Below, one piece after another: positions 49,810 to 59,021 of a DNA stretch of 64,000 nt (position 1 is the stretch's first letter; each line of letters starts with the position of its first letter). Below the pieces are notes generated by a model. The model was not told where the DNA came from, searched no databases, and worked only from the letters and a program-made list of their open reading frames with translations. A program made the position numbers and the translations under genes. The DNA comes from Roseospira navarrensis (lineage in GTDB: Bacteria; Pseudomonadota; Alphaproteobacteria; Rhodospirillales; Rhodospirillaceae). The DNA lies in the NCBI RefSeq assembly GCF_009601025.1, contig NZ_WIVE01000004.1, positions 1-64,000 on the forward strand. Direction: 5' to 3'.

Positions 49810-51801
49810 CTACGCCGGGACGGCCGGCATGGCGGCCTCGACGGCGGCCACCACCGCTTCCGGCGTGATGCCGAAGTGCTCGAACAGATCCGGGACATCG
49901 CCGGACGCCCCGAAGCTGCTCATGCCGATAAAGGCCCCGTCCTCGCCGATGTAGCGGTCCCAGCCCAGCCGCACGGCGGCCTCGACCGCCACCCGCACCG
50001 TGCCGCGCCCGATCACGGCCGCGCGGTAGGCTTCGGATTGCTCTTCGAACAGATCCCAGCTTGGCATGGAGACCACCGCCGTCGGCACGCCCTGCCCTTG
50101 CAGGGTCGCGCGCGCCGTCATGGCCACCGCCACCTCGGCGCCGGTCGCGAACAGGGTGGCGCGACGCGGCCCGCCGTCGGCCTCGGCCAGGATGTAGCCG
50201 CCCCGGGCGCACTGGTTCTCCTCGGAGACCCCGCACCGCACCGGCTGCAGCGGCTGCCGCGAACAGATGATCGCGCTCGGCCGGTCGCGGGTTTCCAGCG
50301 CCAGCGCCCAGCACTCGGCCATCTCCACCGGATCGGCCGGGCGCATGACCCGCATGTTGGGATAGGCGCGCAGCGAGGCGAGGTACTCCACCGGCTGGTG
50401 GGTCGGACCGTTCTTGCCGATGCCGATGGAGTCGTGACTGAACACGAACAGGCTCGGAATGCCCATCAGCGCCGCCATGCGCAGGGTGTGGCGCATGTAG
50501 TCGGAGAACACCAGGAACGTGGTGCCCACCGCCAGCACGCCGCCATGCACGGTCATGCCGTTCATGATGGCACCCATGGCATGTTCGCGGACCCCGTAGT
50601 GGATGTAGCGCCCGCCCCGGTCCGTCGCCGTGAACGGCCCAAGCTGGCGCTTGTGCTGGGTCGCGGCCTCCAGATCCGGCGCGCCGCTCACAAGCTCGGG
50701 GATGGCGTCGGCGACGGCGGACAGCATCTCGCCCGACGCCTTGATGCCCGCCTTGGGCTCGGGCTGTTCCGCCCAGGCCGTCTTGATGTCCAGAACGGTG
50801 CGCTTCCACGCCTCGGGCAACGCCCCGGCGATGCGGCGCTGGAATTCCGTGCGGTCGTCGTTGGACAGGGCAGCGAACCGGCCCTCCCACGCCTTGCGCG
50901 CGGCGGACCCGCGCACCCCGGCCTCGCGCCAGCGGGCCAGGATGTCTTCCGGGATCACGAAGGGCGGATGCGGCCAGGCCAGGGCCTCCCGGGCGGCGTC
51001 GGTGTCGTCCTTGGTGATCTTGCCGCCGTGCGCCGCGCGCGTGTCCTGAATGCGCGGGATGCCGAAGCCGATCAGCGTGCGGCAGACGATCAGGGACGGG
51101 CGCGGGTCTTGCCCGGCCTGGGCGATGGCGTCGGCCACCGCCTGGGCGTCCTGTCCGTCCACGCCCCGGATCACATGCCAGCCCGCCGTTTCGAAGCGCA
51201 CGGCGTTGTCCTCGGAGACCGCCTGATCGGTGCTGCCGTCGTCCGTCATGCGGTTGTCGTCCCACAGGAACGTCAGCCGCCCCAGCCGCAGGTGCCCGGC
51301 CAGCGCGATGACCTCGGCGGCGATGCCCTCCATCAGGCAGCCGTCGCCGGTGTAGGCGAACGTGCGGTGGTTCACGATGTCATCGCCGAAGCGGTGGTTC
51401 AGCACCTGTTCGGCGATGGCCATGCCGACGGCGTTGCCGATGCCCTGCCCGAGCGGCCCGGTGGTGGTCTCGATGCCCGCTTCCGGGTGGTACTCGGGAT
51501 GCCCCGGCGTGTGCGAGCCCAGCACCCGGAAGTTGCGGATCTGCTCCAGGTCGATTTCCTCGTATCCGGCCAGATGCAACGCCGCATACAGCAGCATGGA
51601 GCCGTGCCCGGCGGAATGCACGAAGCGGTCCCGGTCGGGCCACAGCGGGGCGGAGGCGTCGTATTTCATCGCCAGCCCATAAAGCCCGGTGGCGATGTCG
51701 GCGCCGCCCATGGGCGTGCCGGGGTGGCCGTCCTCGGCCCGAACGATGGCATCCATGGACAGGAACCGGATGGCGTTGGCCATGTCTCTGAGGGTCGTCA
51801 T
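49810..51801 (-). CDS. tkt: Transketolase
   Basis: A 663-residue, full-length thiamine-diphosphate enzyme moving two-carbon units between sugar phosphates. The ThDP/Mg motif GDGCLMEGIAAEVIALAGHL lies near 152-171, with the usual D...N of LTFLWDDNRMTDDG after it. HTPGHPEYHPEAGIETTTGP and YGVREHAMGAIMNGM, with the catalytic Glu, are present, as is FSHDSIGIGKNGPTHQPVE. It is the last gene of the otnK-otnC-denD-tkt run, overlapping denD by 4 bases. It could be the housekeeping enzyme or one dedicated to this pathway. A second, split transketolase lies at 59.8-61.7 kb. Confidence 0.95.
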   Translation of the reverse strand: MTTLRDMANAIRFLSMDAIVRAEDGHPGTPMGGADIATGLYGLAMKYDASAPLWPDRDRFVHSAGHGSMLLYAALHLAGYEEIDLEQIRNFRVLGSHTPGHPEYHPEAGIETTTGPLGQGIGNAVGMAIAEQVLNHRFGDDIVNHRTFAYTGDGCLMEGIAAEVIALAGHLRLGRLTFLWDDNRMTDDGSTDQAVSEDNAVRFETAGWHVIRGVDGQDAQAVADAIAQAGQDPRPSLIVCRTLIGFGIPRIQDTRAAHGGKITKDDTDAAREALAWPHPPFVIPEDILARWREAGVRGSAARKAWEGRFAALSNDDRTEFQRRIAGALPEAWKRTVLDIKTAWAEQPEPKAGIKASGEMLSAVADAIPELVSGAPDLEAATQHKRQLGPFTATDRGGRYIHYGVREHAMGAIMNGMTVHGGVLAVGTTFLVFSDYMRHTLRMAALMGIPSLFVFSHDSIGIGKNGPTHQPVEYLASLRAYPNMRVMRPADPVEMAECWALALETRDRPSAIICSRQPLQPVRCGVSEENQCARGGYILAEADGGPRRATLFATGAEVAVAMTARATLQGQGVPTAVVSMPSWDLFEEQSEAYRAAVIGRGTVRVAVEAAVRLGWDRYIGEDGAFIGMSSFGASGDVPDLFEHFGITPEAVVAAVEAAMPAVPA

Positions 51802-52814
51802 GACGCGGTGTCCTTCTGGGGGGCGCCCATCTCGTCCTCGATGAAGGCCTGGATCACCGCCGCGAAGGAGGCGTCGGCCTGGAATCCAAGGGCGTCGGCG
51901 CGCGCGGTCTCGAAACGCGCGGGCCAGCCCGCGACGATGGCGCGGATGCGCGGATCATCCTCGAAGCGGATGCGCGCCACGGCGTCGTCGCCGGCCTGGG
52001 CCCGCAGGGCCTCGATCATGTCCGCGACGGTCAATGTCAGGCCCGGCAGCATGACCGTGCGGTTGCGGCCGAACCGGGCCGGCGGCAGGGCGGCGGCGTG
52101 GATCAGGTTGGCGACGATGCGCCGGGGCGAGGACACGAACAGCCCGGTCTCCACGGGCACGGGACAGACCGCGTCTTCGCCGTTCAGGGGCTCGCGGATG
52201 ATGGAACTGGCGAACGTGCTCGCCGCCTTGTTGGGTGGACCCGGCCGCACCACGATGGTGGGCAGGCGCACCGTGCGGCCGTCCACGAAGCCGCGCCGGG
52301 CGTAGTCCTGCACCAGCAGTTCGCCCATGACCTTCTGCACGCCGTAGCTGCTCTGGGGCACGGGCGCGGTGTCGTCCTTCACCACATCCGGCAGGTCGCC
52401 GCCGAACACGGCCACGGAGCTGGTGAACACCAGCCGCGACGCGCCGTGGGGCGATACCTGCCGCAGCGCCTCAAGCAACGCCCGGGTGGCGTCGAAATTC
52501 ACCCGCATGCCCAGGGCGAAGTCCTCCTCCGCCTGGGCGCTGACGACGGCCGCGAGATGGAACACCAGGTCCACGCCCCCGTCCATCAGACGACCCAGGG
52601 CGGCGGGATCGGACAGATCGCCCGCGATCGCCCGGACATGGACCGGGCTGGTGTCGGCCCCTGCCGGCGGAACGGGGTCCACCATGTCGAACAGGCGCAA
52701 CTCCGTGATGGTCACCGGCGCGCCATCCGCGCCGGGCAGCGCCCGGCGGTCCAGCAGCGCGCGGACCAGCTTGCGCCCGATGAAGCCGTTGGCGCCGGTG
52801 ACGACGATACGCAT
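51798..52814 (-). CDS. denD: D-erythronate dehydrogenase-like NAD-dependent epimerase/dehydratase
   Basis: A 338-residue extended SDR. VVTGANGFIGRKL at the N terminus binds NAD; the catalytic set is Ser in VFTSSVAVFGGDLP and YxxxK in SSYGVQKVMGELLVQDY. PTIVVRPGPPNKAAS, SSIIREPLNGEDAVCPV and SPRRIVANLIHAA match the DenD group, which oxidises D-erythronate to 2-dehydro-D-erythronate. The neighbours otnC and otnK, whose known partner it is, support the call over a sugar-nucleotide epimerase. It overlaps tkt by 4 bases and follows otnC by 45. Confidence 0.87.
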   Translation of the reverse strand: MRIVVTGANGFIGRKLVRALLDRRALPGADGAPVTITELRLFDMVDPVPPAGADTSPVHVRAIAGDLSDPAALGRLMDGGVDLVFHLAAVVSAQAEEDFALGMRVNFDATRALLEALRQVSPHGASRLVFTSSVAVFGGDLPDVVKDDTAPVPQSSYGVQKVMGELLVQDYARRGFVDGRTVRLPTIVVRPGPPNKAASTFASSIIREPLNGEDAVCPVPVETGLFVSSPRRIVANLIHAAALPPARFGRNRTVMLPGLTLTVADMIEALRAQAGDDAVARIRFEDDPRIRAIVAGWPARFETARADALGFQADASFAAVIQAFIEDEMGAPQKDTAS

Positions 52815-52859
52815 GGAAGCCTCTCCTGGTGTTCGGGGACCGGACGCGCGGCGGCGCCG

Positions 52860-53504
52860 TCAGGTCCGGGGATAGCGGGCCTCGACCTCGGCCACCTGGT
52901 CCGGGGTCAGCAGGCGGGGATTGAGACCGCGTGTCAGCAGGTGCAGCTTCGCGGTCTCTTCCAGTTCCTCGGTGGCGTAGACCGCCGCCTCCAGGGACTT
53001 GCCGGCCACCACCGGCCCGTGGTTGGCGAGCAGCACGGCCGCATGCTTGCCGGCGAGCCCGCGCACCGCGTCGGCGACGGCGGGATCGCCGGGCAGGTGG
53101 TACGGCACCAGGGCAAGCCGCCCGACCCGCATGATCGAATAGGCGGTCAGCGGCGGCAGCACGTTGGCCGGATCCACGTCCGGCAGCATGGAGACCGCCA
53201 CGGAATGGGTGGAGTGCAGATGCACGATGGCCCCGTCCCCCGGTCGCGCCTCGAACATGGCGGTGTGCAGCGGGACTTCCTTGGTGGGCGGATCGCCGTC
53301 CAGATGGCGGCCGTCGGCGGCCATGCGGGACAGCCGCGCCGGGTCCAGCCGCCCCAGGCAGGCGTTGGTGGGCGTCACCAGCCAGTCCCCGGAGTCCAGG
53401 CGGACGGAGATGTTGCCGCTCGACCCCATGGTCAGGCCGCGATCGAACAGCGACTGGCCCAGAACACAGATCTGCTCGCGCAGGAGGGGTTCGGCATGGC
53501 TCAT
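52860..53504 (-). CDS. otnC: 3-oxo-tetronate 4-phosphate decarboxylase-like class II aldolase
   Basis: A 214-residue class II aldolase/adducin fold enzyme. GSSGNISVRL and TPTNACLGRLDPARLSRM near 27-60 bind the phosphate, Glu in TKEVPLHTAMF, and His ligands in IVHLHSTHSVAVS near 94 and the final His in LLANHGPVVAGKSLEAAVYA near 158 hold the metal. Alone it could be a fuculose-phosphate-type aldolase, but the adjacent otnK (4-base overlap) and denD point to OtnC, which decarboxylates 3-oxo-tetronate 4-phosphate to dihydroxyacetone phosphate. Confidence 0.87.
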   Translation of the reverse strand: MSHAEPLLREQICVLGQSLFDRGLTMGSSGNISVRLDSGDWLVTPTNACLGRLDPARLSRMAADGRHLDGDPPTKEVPLHTAMFEARPGDGAIVHLHSTHSVAVSMLPDVDPANVLPPLTAYSIMRVGRLALVPYHLPGDPAVADAVRGLAGKHAAVLLANHGPVVAGKSLEAAVYATEELEETAKLHLLTRGLNPRLLTPDQVAEVEARYPRT

Positions 53505-54805
53505 GGCCGGACCTCCATCGCATCAAGGGTGTCGAACGCGCCGAGGAAGAAGTCTTCCGCACCGAAGTTGCCGGATTTCAGCGCCAGCGCCAGCGGCGGG
53601 CCGTCGCCGGCGCGCTCCGCCACCGTCCAGGGCACGCCCGGGCAGATCATGGGACCGATGCGCAGGGCCGAGACACCCAGGCCGGAGACCACCGCGCCGG
53701 AGGTCTCGCCGCCCGCGACCACCAGCCGCCGGGCGCCGGCCTCGACGACCTGTCGCGCAATGGCGGCGAAGGCGCGCTCGACCAGGGCGCCGGCCTCGTC
53801 GCGGCCCAGACGGTCCTGGACGGTGCGCACGCTCTCCGGCGCGGCGGTGGCATGGACCAGCACCGGCCCCTCGGCCATGTGTTCGGTCAGGAAGGCGACC
53901 GCATGGCCCACCACGCCGTCCGGATCATCGAACAGCGCCAGCGGGTCCAGCGCCAGCGCGGGGCGGCGGGCCTTCATCCAGGCCACCTGCCCCAGGGTCG
54001 CCCGCGAGCAACTGCCGGAGAGCACCACCGCCGGCCCCTCGACCCGAGGCAGGGCGGCCGCATCGGGCCGCTTGCCCAGCAGGCCGGCCGCGCGCCACGC
54101 GTCCGGCAGGCCGATGGCCACACCCGACCCGCCCGTAACCAGCGCATCAGAGGCCACCGCCGCCCCAATGGCGCGCAGGTGGGCGTTGTCCAGCGCATCA
54201 ACCACGGCGTGGCCATGACCGGACTCCGCCAGCGCATCCAGCGCCGCCCGGATGGCGTCCGGCCCTTGGGCCACCGTATCCCAGGGCACGAGGCCCACGG
54301 GCCGCGTCGTCTGCCGCCCCAGCCAGCGCACCAGATCGGCGTCGGTCATCGGGGTCAGCGGATGATGCTCCATGCCGCTGTCGTTCAGCAGCCGGTGCCC
54401 GACGAACAGATGCCCGAAGACGATGGTGCGGTTGTTCTCGGGGAACGCCGGACAGGCGATGGAAAGCCCCGCGCTCACGTCCTGTTGCAGCGCCTCCGTG
54501 ACCGGACCGATGTTGCCCTCGGGCGTGCTGTCGAAGGTGGAACAGTACTTGAAGAAGACCCGTTCGCAGCCCGCCTGTCGCAGCCAGGCCAGCGCCCGGC
54601 GGCTCTGGTCGATGGCGTCGGCCACGGGGATGGTGCGGGACTTCAGCGCCACCACCACGGCATCGATGTCCGACAGATCCGGCGCGGCGGCGCCCGGCTC
54701 CGGCACCCCGATCACCTGGATGGAGCGCATGCCTTCGCGCACCAGCATGCTGGCCAGATCGGTGGCGCCCGTGAAGTCGTCGGCGATGCATCCCAGAAGC
54801 GGCAT
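53501..54805 (-). CDS. otnK: 3-oxo-tetronate kinase-like (DUF1537 four-carbon acid sugar kinase)
   Basis: A 434-residue DUF1537 kinase. The N-terminal domain has LLGCIADDFTGATDLASMLV, VFFKYCSTFDSTPEGNIGPV and GHLFVGHRLLNDSGMEHHPL; the C-terminal nucleotide-binding domain has VLSGSCSRATLGQVA and VVAGGETSGAVVSGLG. These match OtnK, which phosphorylates 3-oxo-tetronates at O4; isoapionate-type kinases belong to the same family. The ATG at 54805 with GAGG 6 bases ahead is the likely start; the longer frame begins at a TTG at 54820. It heads the operon and faces a divergent LysR gene 122 bases away. Confidence 0.9.
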   Translation of the reverse strand: MPLLGCIADDFTGATDLASMLVREGMRSIQVIGVPEPGAAAPDLSDIDAVVVALKSRTIPVADAIDQSRRALAWLRQAGCERVFFKYCSTFDSTPEGNIGPVTEALQQDVSAGLSIACPAFPENNRTIVFGHLFVGHRLLNDSGMEHHPLTPMTDADLVRWLGRQTTRPVGLVPWDTVAQGPDAIRAALDALAESGHGHAVVDALDNAHLRAIGAAVASDALVTGGSGVAIGLPDAWRAAGLLGKRPDAAALPRVEGPAVVLSGSCSRATLGQVAWMKARRPALALDPLALFDDPDGVVGHAVAFLTEHMAEGPVLVHATAAPESVRTVQDRLGRDEAGALVERAFAAIARQVVEAGARRLVVAGGETSGAVVSGLGVSALRIGPMICPGVPWTVAERAGDGPPLALALKSGNFGAEDFFLGAFDTLDAMEVRP

Positions 54806-54927
54806 GGTGGTCCTCGTCAAGGTGCGGGCGGTGGAGACGGGCGGGTTCGGGAGTCACACCGGGCCGGGTTCCGTGCCATACTGCGCGGCCGCCCGGTCCG
54901 GTCGGGCGCTGCAAAGGACCCGTTGCG

Positions 54928-55935
54928 ATGTCGCGTGATCCCACCCTCAACGGCATGCTCTACTTCGAGGCCGTCGCCCGGCACGGCGGCGTGAGCAAGG
55001 CGGCGGAGGAACTGGGCGTCTCCGCCTCCGCCGTCAGCCAGCAGATCAAGCTGCTGGAACAGCAACTCGGCGTGCGGCTGTTCTTCCGCGAGAAGCGGCA
55101 GTTTCGTCTGACGGCGGACGGCGAGCGGCTGTTCCACAGCACCTCGGCCGCGTTCCGCATGATCCGCGACGCCCGCCAACTCGTGGCCCGACAGCGCGAG
55201 CGGCGGCAACTGATCCTGCGCGTCAGCCCCAGTTTCGCGGTGCGCTGGCTGGGCCCCCGGCTGGCGCGGTTCGTGCAGCAGCACCCGTCGTGGGATCTGC
55301 ACGTGGACGCCACCCCCGACCCCAGCGACTTCGACCGCGAGGTGGTGGACCTGGACGTCCGCTACGGGGCCGGCGACTGGTCGGGGCTGTACGTCGAGCA
55401 CGTGCTGGACGACTATGTTCTTCCGTTGTGCAGCCCGGCCTATCTGGAGACGCTCAAGGCGGCCGCCGGCGATCCCACCGACCGGATCCGGCACGCCCGC
55501 CTGATCGACAGCGTGAAGGCCCTGTACCGATGGGACGCCTGGCTGGAACACGTCGGCATCTCGCCCGTGGCCGACAGCGCCCGGCTGCGGTTCGACCGCT
55601 CGTCGATGGCGCTGCAACTGGCCGCGCGCGGGGTGGGCGTGGTGCTGGAATCGGTCACCCTGGCCTACGACGAGATCGCCGCGGGCACCCTTGTCCCGGT
55701 GTCCACGACCTTCGACGTGGAACGCTTCCCGGCCTACTGGATCATGGGACCCAGCCGCAACCAGAGCCGTCGGATCGTCCAGATCTTCTGCACCTGGCTG
55801 CGGGAGGAGTGCGCCCAGCAGGAGGCCGCCTCCCAGGCCGTAATCGCCCGGCTGGGCTGTCACGTGCGGCAGATCGCCACCCCGACCCCGATCGCCGGGG
55901 GCGCGGTGGCGGTGCCCGCCCTCAGTGGATCGTGA
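54928..55935 (+). CDS. LysR family transcriptional regulator (GcvA-like)
   Basis: A 335-residue LysR-type regulator. The N-terminal winged helix-turn-helix reads MLYFEAVARHGGVSKAAEEL, then SASAVSQQIKLLEQQLGVRL; the effector domain starts LRVSPSFAVRWLGPRLARFV near 92, typical of the GcvA subgroup (DLDVRYGAGDWSGL, VLPLCSPAY). It is divergent from otnK and convergent with the TRAP permease gene (14-base overlap), so it probably controls the island in response to the sugar acid or an intermediate. AAGGA lies 10 bases before the ATG. Confidence 0.93.
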   Translation: MSRDPTLNGMLYFEAVARHGGVSKAAEELGVSASAVSQQIKLLEQQLGVRLFFREKRQFRLTADGERLFHSTSAAFRMIRDARQLVARQRERRQLILRVSPSFAVRWLGPRLARFVQQHPSWDLHVDATPDPSDFDREVVDLDVRYGAGDWSGLYVEHVLDDYVLPLCSPAYLETLKAAAGDPTDRIRHARLIDSVKALYRWDAWLEHVGISPVADSARLRFDRSSMALQLAARGVGVVLESVTLAYDEIAAGTLVPVSTTFDVERFPAYWIMGPSRNQSRRIVQIFCTWLREECAQQEAASQAVIARLGCHVRQIATPTPIAGGAVAVPALSGS

Positions 55936-57178
55936 ACGCGGGCACATAGCTGATGAGTCCCAGAACGGTGAGCGCCACCAGATAGAACGGCAGCAGCTCC
56001 TTGACGACCGCGCCGATGCCGACGCGCGCGATGGTGGACGAGATGAACAGCGTGGTGCCCACCGGCGGCGTGTACAGGCCGATGGCCAGGTTCACGACCA
56101 TCATCAGGCCGAGCTGCACGTGATCCAGCCCGATCGCCGTGGCGATGCCCACGAACAGCGGTCCCAGCAGCAGGATGGCCGCCGGAAGATCCAGGAACGT
56201 GCCCACCATCAGCATGATGATGTTCATCGCCAGGATGACCATCCACTCCTCGCTGAGGGACGCCATCATCCAGGCCGCCAGGGTCTGCGGCGCCTGTTCC
56301 AGCGTCAGCATCCACTGGATGACCGACGAGGCCATGATGATGAGCATGACCGCGCCCGTCATGACGCCGGTTTCCATCATCGCCTTCAGGATGGTCCGGA
56401 GAGTCAGGTCCCGGTAAACAAAGGCGCCAACCAGCAGCGCATAGGCCACCGCGAGCACCGAAACCTCGGTCGGCGTGGCGATGCCGAAGCGCAGCGACAG
56501 CACCACGAACACCGGCATGAACAGCGCCGGGAACGCCTGCCACGCCTGGGTGCGGAAGTGGGCCCAGCCGCCCTCGACATGCGTGGCCGGGAAGCCCCGG
56601 ATCTTCGCCGACAGCCAGCAGGCCGTGAGCATGCCCACGCCCAGCATCACGCCCGGCAGGATGCCGGCGATGAACAGCGCGATGATCGAGGTGTTGGAGA
56701 CCAAGCCGTAGATGATGAGCGGGATCGACGGCGGGATCAGCACCGAAATGGTGGACGAGCACGAGTTGATCGCGGCGGCGAAGGCGGCCGGGAAGCCCTC
56801 GCGCTTCTGCACCGGGATCAGGGCGTTGCCGAGCGCCGAGGCGTCGGCCACGGCGGAGCCCGACACACCGCCGAACATCACCGAGCCCACGATGCTCACG
56901 TGGCCCATGCCGCCCTTGAAGCGGCCCACCAGCAGCTTGGCGAAGTTGACCAGATGCTCGCCGAACCGGCCCGACATCATCAGGCTGCCCGCCAGGATGA
57001 AGAACGGAATGGCGAGCATGGGGAAGCTCTGCGTCGGGGTATAGAGGCGCTGCGCGACCACGGCCATGGGCCGGCCGTCGATGGCCAGGATCAGGGCCGC
57101 GGCCCCGATCAGCGCGTGCGCCACCGGCACGGAGAGGAACAGCAGCAGCGGGAAGACCCAGACCAGCATCATGACCAT
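55922..57178 (-). CDS. TRAP transporter large permease (DctM)
   Basis: A 418-residue membrane subunit with about 12 helices, the secondary transporter core of a tripartite ATP-independent importer. Typical: LFLSVPVAHALIGAAALIL, SFPMLAIPFFILAGSLMMSG at about 50-69, HVSIVGSVMFGGVSGSAVAD, SSTISVLIPPSIPLIIYGL and the late PPVGTTLFISSTIA. AGGAGG lies 8 bases before the ATG. It is 16 bases after the small permease gene, with the binding protein further upstream, the usual P-Q-M order. Confidence 0.95.
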   Translation of the reverse strand: MVMMLVWVFPLLLFLSVPVAHALIGAAALILAIDGRPMAVVAQRLYTPTQSFPMLAIPFFILAGSLMMSGRFGEHLVNFAKLLVGRFKGGMGHVSIVGSVMFGGVSGSAVADASALGNALIPVQKREGFPAAFAAAINSCSSTISVLIPPSIPLIIYGLVSNTSIIALFIAGILPGVMLGVGMLTACWLSAKIRGFPATHVEGGWAHFRTQAWQAFPALFMPVFVVLSLRFGIATPTEVSVLAVAYALLVGAFVYRDLTLRTILKAMMETGVMTGAVMLIIMASSVIQWMLTLEQAPQTLAAWMMASLSEEWMVILAMNIIMLMVGTFLDLPAAILLLGPLFVGIATAIGLDHVQLGLMMVVNLAIGLYTPPVGTTLFISSTIARVGIGAVVKELLPFYLVALTVLGLISYVPAFTIH

Positions 57179-57194
57179 GGCGAGGTTCCTCCTG

Positions 57195-57761
57195 TCAGCC
57201 GACGGCCGTTTTTTCGGGCTCGATATCCCGGGCGGGCTCGCCCAGCACCAGCCGGGCCGCGTCCATGGCCGCGATGAGGCCGATCATCGCGAACCCGAAC
57301 AGCAGGCTGACGTACCCGTAGATCTGCGGGATGCGGGTCTCGGCCAGCACGCTGAAGCGCGAGGCCATGACGATGGGAAACGACGTGTCGATGACCGTGA
57401 TCGCCATGACGACGATGATGATGTGAACCACCAGGGCGACGACCCATCGGCCGGTCTGGGGCAGCAGCCGGATGGCCGCCGTGACCGCGATGTTGCGCCC
57501 CCGGACCGCCGCCATCACCGCTCCGCCGGCGACCAGCCAGGGGAACAGGATGGAGTGGATTTCGTAGGCCCAGGGAATCCCCATGGAAAACAGGTAGCGC
57601 AGCAGCACGTTCACCAGCAGGGCCAGGAACATGAAGCTGAGCGTGACGACCACCAGCGTCGCGGCAAGGTAATCGAGACCTTTGGTGATCGCCGCGAGGA
57701 CGGCGCGGATGGATCGAAACCGGGCCGGGCCCGCTTCGGCATCCCCGGGATGCGTGGACAT
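57195..57761 (-). CDS. TRAP transporter small permease (DctQ)
   Basis: A 188-residue protein with four membrane helices: LAATLVVVTLSFMFLALLVN, WLVAGGAVMAAV, WVVALVVHIIIVVMAITVI and YVSLLFGFAMIGLIAAM. IPWAYEIHSILFPWLVAGGA near 80 and RGRNIAVTAAIRLLPQ are family signatures. The N terminus has about 35 extra residues before the first helix. It works with DctM and the periplasmic binding protein. It lies 166 bases downstream of dctP, a gap that may allow differential expression of the binding protein. Confidence 0.92.
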   Translation of the reverse strand: MSTHPGDAEAGPARFRSIRAVLAAITKGLDYLAATLVVVTLSFMFLALLVNVLLRYLFSMGIPWAYEIHSILFPWLVAGGAVMAAVRGRNIAVTAAIRLLPQTGRWVVALVVHIIIVVMAITVIDTSFPIVMASRFSVLAETRIPQIYGYVSLLFGFAMIGLIAAMDAARLVLGEPARDIEPEKTAVG

Positions 57762-57927
57762 GACGGACGACCCCCTTTTTCCGGATCACGGCCGTCGATC
57801 CGGAACGTCGCGATGCCGGCACGGCGGCATGCCGTGTGGAGACCTGAAGGCGACTCCCGCCCCGGTTTCCTGGACGGGAAACCGAGGCGGGACCCGAGCG
57901 CGGAGGAGGATGGATCGCGGACCAGCC

Positions 57928-58911
57928 CTACCGGGCGGCGGCGGCGGCGGCCGCGCGCAGGTCGGTGACGAAGTCGCCGTATTCATCGGCGTACTTGTCA
58001 TAGACGGACGCGGTCGCCTCCTGGAACGCGGCGCGGTCCACGTCCATGAACTTCGCCCCTTCCTCGGTCATCACGTCGCGCAACTGCACGTTGTCGATCA
58101 GGCTGCGCCCGCGCTGGTACCAGCCGGCCTGATCCACGGACTGCTGGATGCACGCCTTGTGCTCGTCGGACAGGCCGTTCCACCAGCCGAGGCCCGCCAG
58201 CACCGGCGTGGTCTCGTACTTGTGGCCGGTCATGGTGATGTACGGCGTGATCTCGTGCAGCTTGGCGGTGTAGATGTTGGTGAGCGGGTTTTCCTGACCC
58301 TCGAACGCACCGGAGCGGAGCGCGGTCGGCAGTTCGCTCCAGGCGAGCGGCGCCGGGTTGGCGCCCAGCGCCTCGAAGATGTCGATGGTCACACGGCCGG
58401 GCGGGGTGCGGATCTTCATGCCATCCAGGTCGGCGGGCGTTTCCATGAACTCACTGACATGGGTGACGTGGCGGATGCCGTTGTCCCAGAAGCCGATGAT
58501 CTTCATGCCCCGGGCCTGGGTCAGCTCATCGAGCTGATCGCCGATGTCGCCGTCCAGCACGCGCCAGACGGTGGGCAGGTCCTGGAACAGGAACGGCAGG
58601 CCCAGCATGCCGAATTCCGGCACCACCTGCGACATGGCCCCCTGGGAATTCGCGGTCATCTGGATGACGCCGGCCGTGGTCGAGGTCAGCATCTCGGCAT
58701 CGTCGCCCATGGTCGCCGAGGGCGCCACATTGACCGTCAGTTCGCCGTTGGAGCAGCCGGGCACCAGCTCGGCGAACAGGTTGGCGGCATCGAAGCGCGG
58801 GTTTCCGGCGTTGGAGCCGTGGGCCAAAATGATTTCCTCGGCCTGGGCCGACGCGGAGAAGCCGAGGGTCGCGATCGCGGTCAGGGCGATCGTGCGGGGC
58901 AGGATACGCAT
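57928..58911 (-). CDS. TRAP transporter solute-binding protein (DctP)
   Basis: A 327-residue periplasmic binding protein with a signal peptide (about 1-24, cut after SAQA). DctP signatures include LAHGSNAGNPRFDAANLFAE, FGMLGLPFLFQDLPTVWRVL, DLDGMKIRTPPGRVTIDIFE near 165-184 with the Arg that pairs with a ligand carboxylate, and FEGQENPLTNIYTAKLHEI near 225. That Arg implies an organic acid ligand, fitting the sugar-acid genes nearby. AGGAGG lies 7 bases before the ATG. Confidence 0.94.
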   Translation of the reverse strand: MRILPRTIALTAIATLGFSASAQAEEIILAHGSNAGNPRFDAANLFAELVPGCSNGELTVNVAPSATMGDDAEMLTSTTAGVIQMTANSQGAMSQVVPEFGMLGLPFLFQDLPTVWRVLDGDIGDQLDELTQARGMKIIGFWDNGIRHVTHVSEFMETPADLDGMKIRTPPGRVTIDIFEALGANPAPLAWSELPTALRSGAFEGQENPLTNIYTAKLHEITPYITMTGHKYETTPVLAGLGWWNGLSDEHKACIQQSVDQAGWYQRGRSLIDNVQLRDVMTEEGAKFMDVDRAAFQEATASVYDKYADEYGDFVTDLRAAAAAAAR

Positions 58912-59021
58912 TGGAGTTCCTCCTGTTGCAACACTGTTCTGGTTGGTGTTTCGGCCGTGTCATCCCGGCGGCGCGGCTCTGTGGCCGCTTCGTCGCCGAG
59001 CACCTGGGCGTATCGGGGGGG

